NCBI GenBank assembly: GCA_015688915.1
Contig: JAATGX010000247.1
Span: forward strand, 1 to 8,270
Direction of reading: 5' to 3'
DNA: 8,270 nt
Source of the DNA: Desulfuromonadales bacterium
GTDB taxonomy: Bacteria > Desulfobacterota > Desulfuromonadia > Geobacterales > Pseudopelobacteraceae
Shown: piece after piece, positions 6,624 through 8,270 of the stretch
How the letters are laid out: every line of letters begins with the position of its first letter
Numbering within the stretch: the stretch's first letter is position 1
The notes under the pieces: generated by a model
Database searches by the model: none
What the model saw: the letters and a program-made list of their open reading frames with translations, nothing else
What the model was told of the DNA's origin: nothing
Program-made: the position numbers and the translations under genes

Positions 6624-6678
6624 AATGGATTACCCCTCCCGGCAGTTCATAAACTGAAAGGATAACCCCCGAAAAGCA

Positions 6679-8265
6679 ATGCCAGAAGGATTAAAAAGAC
6701 TCATAGAGCCGTTCATGGCGCTGTCGCCCAGCAAGCGCATGCTGATTGCAGGTGTGGCTCTTCTGTCGGTGATGGCCTTCGCCGTGCTGATTTTCGTGGC
6801 GAACCGGACAGATTACCGCCCGCTTTTTACCAATCTCACCGCGGAGGATGCCGGAGAGATCGTTAAAAAGTTAAAAGAGGCCAAGACCCCCTATCAAATC
6901 ACCGCCGATGGGAAAGGAATTCTGGTCCCGTCGGACAAGGTCTATGAATTACGCCTGTCCCTGGCGTCCGAGGGGTTACCCCAGGGGGGGGGGGTCGGGT
7001 TCGAGATATTTGATCGCAAAAGTTTCGGCATGACGGAATTTGTTCAGAAACTCAACTACCAACGGGCCCTCCAGGGCGAACTTTCCCGCACCGTCTCCCA
7101 GTTGAGCGGCGTCGAGCAGGCTCGCATTCATCTGGTCATCCCCGAAAAATCGCTTTTCAAGGAAAACGAACGGCCAGCCACCGCCTCGGTCGTCCTCAAG
7201 ATGAAATCCAACGGTACGTTGCGGGATAATGAAGTCCAGGGCGTGGTTCATTTGATCGCCTCCTCTATCGAGGGTTTGGACCCTGATCATGTTACCGTCC
7301 TGGACAGCCGGGGCAAAATTCTCAGCAAGGGTAATGGCTCCGGAGATGCGGCCACCAAGGCGACCACAGCCATGCAGGAGAGCCAGCGGCTTTACGAGAA
7401 AAACGCGGAAGAGCGCATTCAATCACTGCTGGATCGCATTGTCGGTTCGGGTAAATCGGTGGCGCGGGTTTCGGCCGCGTTTGACTTCAAACAGGTGGAG
7501 CGGCTGGAGGAAAAGTTCGATCCCGAGACCATTGCGGTCAGAAGTGAACAGCGCACCGAGGAAAAAGGTGCTTCGAGCTCTGTCAACTCAGGCGTTCCCG
7601 GCGTACAGAGCAATCTTAATCGCAATACGGCGACCGGCACCGGAACGACCACCGGGGGAGGCTCGAAAAACGATGAGACTCTCAACTACGAGGTCAGCCG
7701 CTCAACGGCAAAAATAATCGAACCGGTGGGGGCGCTCAGCAAGATATCGGTCGCCGTGCTGGTGGACGGGAAATACGAAACTCCGGCGGCCGTCAAGGAC
7801 GGGCAGGCCGCCAAGCCGAAGTACATCCCGCGTTCCCCTGATGAATTGCAAAAAATCGAGGCGCTGGTCAAGAGTGCCGTCGGTTTCAATCTTGAGCGTG
7901 GCGACCAGTTGACGGTCCAGAACGTTCCATTTCAGGATACCAATGACATGGGGGGTGCGGAGACGCCTACATGGTGGAACAACCCCTTCTTCGTGTCCCT
8001 GTTCAAGAACCTCGTGATCGGTTTGGGATTCTTGGCACTGATGTTCTTTGCTATCCGCCCGCTTTTGAATTCGCTCAAAATTATGCGCCCCGCACGGCTC
8101 GAAACGCTTGAAACGGTTCACGAAACGGAAAAACTTTCCGCAGCCGAACGGGCGCAGATATCCATGCAGATGGCGGAGCAGCAGAATCTCATAGAACAAT
8201 CCAAGAAAGACCCGTACCAGGTGGCTCAGATCCTTCAGAACTGGTTGACGGAAGATTCCAGGTAA
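6679..8265 (+). CDS. fliF: Flagellar MS-ring protein FliF
   Basis: The inner-membrane ring protein (528 aa), base of the basal body and housing of the export gate. Seen: first transmembrane helix about 21-41; periplasmic YscJ/FliF ring-building region about 46-215, with DYRPLFTNL and GGGVGFEIFD; FliF C-type domain about 250-420, interrupted by a Gly/Thr/Ser/Asn-rich low-complexity stretch (about 297-333); second transmembrane helix about 442-460; and a cytoplasmic tail ending DPYQVAQILQNWL, the FliG-binding helix. Both membrane spans and the tail are present, so the gene is complete. It starts 55 bp after fliE. The ribosome site is poor: AAAGGA (6657-6662) is 16 nt from the ATG, and the nearer GAAAAG is only 2 nt away. 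An 11-G tract falls in the codons for GGGVG. fliG is the expected next gene beyond the right edge. Confidence 0.97.
   Translation: MPEGLKRLIEPFMALSPSKRMLIAGVALLSVMAFAVLIFVANRTDYRPLFTNLTAEDAGEIVKKLKEAKTPYQITADGKGILVPSDKVYELRLSLASEGLPQGGGVGFEIFDRKSFGMTEFVQKLNYQRALQGELSRTVSQLSGVEQARIHLVIPEKSLFKENERPATASVVLKMKSNGTLRDNEVQGVVHLIASSIEGLDPDHVTVLDSRGKILSKGNGSGDAATKATTAMQESQRLYEKNAEERIQSLLDRIVGSGKSVARVSAAFDFKQVERLEEKFDPETIAVRSEQRTEEKGASSSVNSGVPGVQSNLNRNTATGTGTTTGGGSKNDETLNYEVSRSTAKIIEPVGALSKISVAVLVDGKYETPAAVKDGQAAKPKYIPRSPDELQKIEALVKSAVGFNLERGDQLTVQNVPFQDTNDMGGAETPTWWNNPFFVSLFKNLVIGLGFLALMFFAIRPLLNSLKIMRPARLETLETVHETEKLSAAERAQISMQMAEQQNLIEQSKKDPYQVAQILQNWLTEDSR
6984..6994 (+). repeat. Homopolymeric tract of 11 G inside fliF
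   Basis: Eleven consecutive G cover the end of a CAG codon, three GGG codons and the start of GTC (FliF residues 102-106). Other G runs in the window reach only 6-7. The protein motif is conserved in the family, but the exclusive use of GGG creates a tract long enough for strand slippage. Loss of one G leads to TGA at 7031-7033; gain of one G leads to TGA at 7011-7013. Confidence 0.9.
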
Positions 8266-8270
8266 AAACC

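Noticed and set aside
7289..7717. A 142-codon open frame inside fliF on the same strand
   Set aside because: It is an out-of-frame shadow rich in Arg and Pro, with no ribosome site, within a fully supported fliF.

Overview
The window reads as a chromosomal segment of a flagellated delta-proteobacterium (Desulfobacterota), most likely a Geobacter-like member of the Desulfuromonadia. This assignment rests on the order chemotaxis regulator genes, exported TPR protein, flgB-flgC-fliE-fliF, on moderately GC-rich coding sequence, and on a sigma-54-type promoter ahead of flgB. It is inferred from gene order and protein style, not from a database match. All convincing genes are on the + strand and coding density is high.

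Layout. (1) Bases 2-760 hold the 3' part of an alpha-D-phosphohexomutase gene (phosphoglucomutase/phosphomannomutase type), cut by the window's left edge. (2) A 176-bp gap follows, with a GC-rich hairpin and then an AT-rich stretch. (3) Bases 937-2969 form a signalling cassette: a single-domain CheY-like receiver, a CheX-type CheY-P phosphatase whose start codon overlaps the cheY stop, and a two-domain protein in which a second CheX/CheC-like domain is joined by an acidic Ala/Pro/Glu linker to a receiver domain lacking its phosphoacceptor aspartate. (4) Bases 2988-5126 encode a large exported protein with an AMIN-like N-terminal region and many TPR-like helix pairs. (5) A 277-bp non-coding region carries a palindrome, a bulged hairpin, an AT-only block and a well-spaced -24/-12 promoter ending 29 bp before flgB. 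(6) Bases 5404-8265 hold flgB, flgC, fliE and a complete fliF. These encode the proximal rod, the MS-ring/rod junction and the MS ring, the earliest structural parts of the basal body.

How it fits together. FliF forms the inner-membrane ring that nucleates the export gate and binds FliG through its C-terminus. FliE links the ring to the rod, and FlgB and FlgC build the proximal rod. The cheY-cheX cassette upstream would set the level and lifetime of a phosphorylated regulator, plausibly one acting on the motor or on flagellar gene control. The exported TPR protein has no known job that I can name, but its position suggests an envelope role linked to motility.

Most notable points: an uninterrupted 11-G tract inside fliF, where a one-base slip in either direction would truncate FliF near residue 110-117 (a possible motility on/off switch, or a sequencing-sensitive site); the CheX-pseudoreceiver fusion; and the sigma-54 promoter at flgB. 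I found no RNA gene, CRISPR array, insertion sequence or attachment site.
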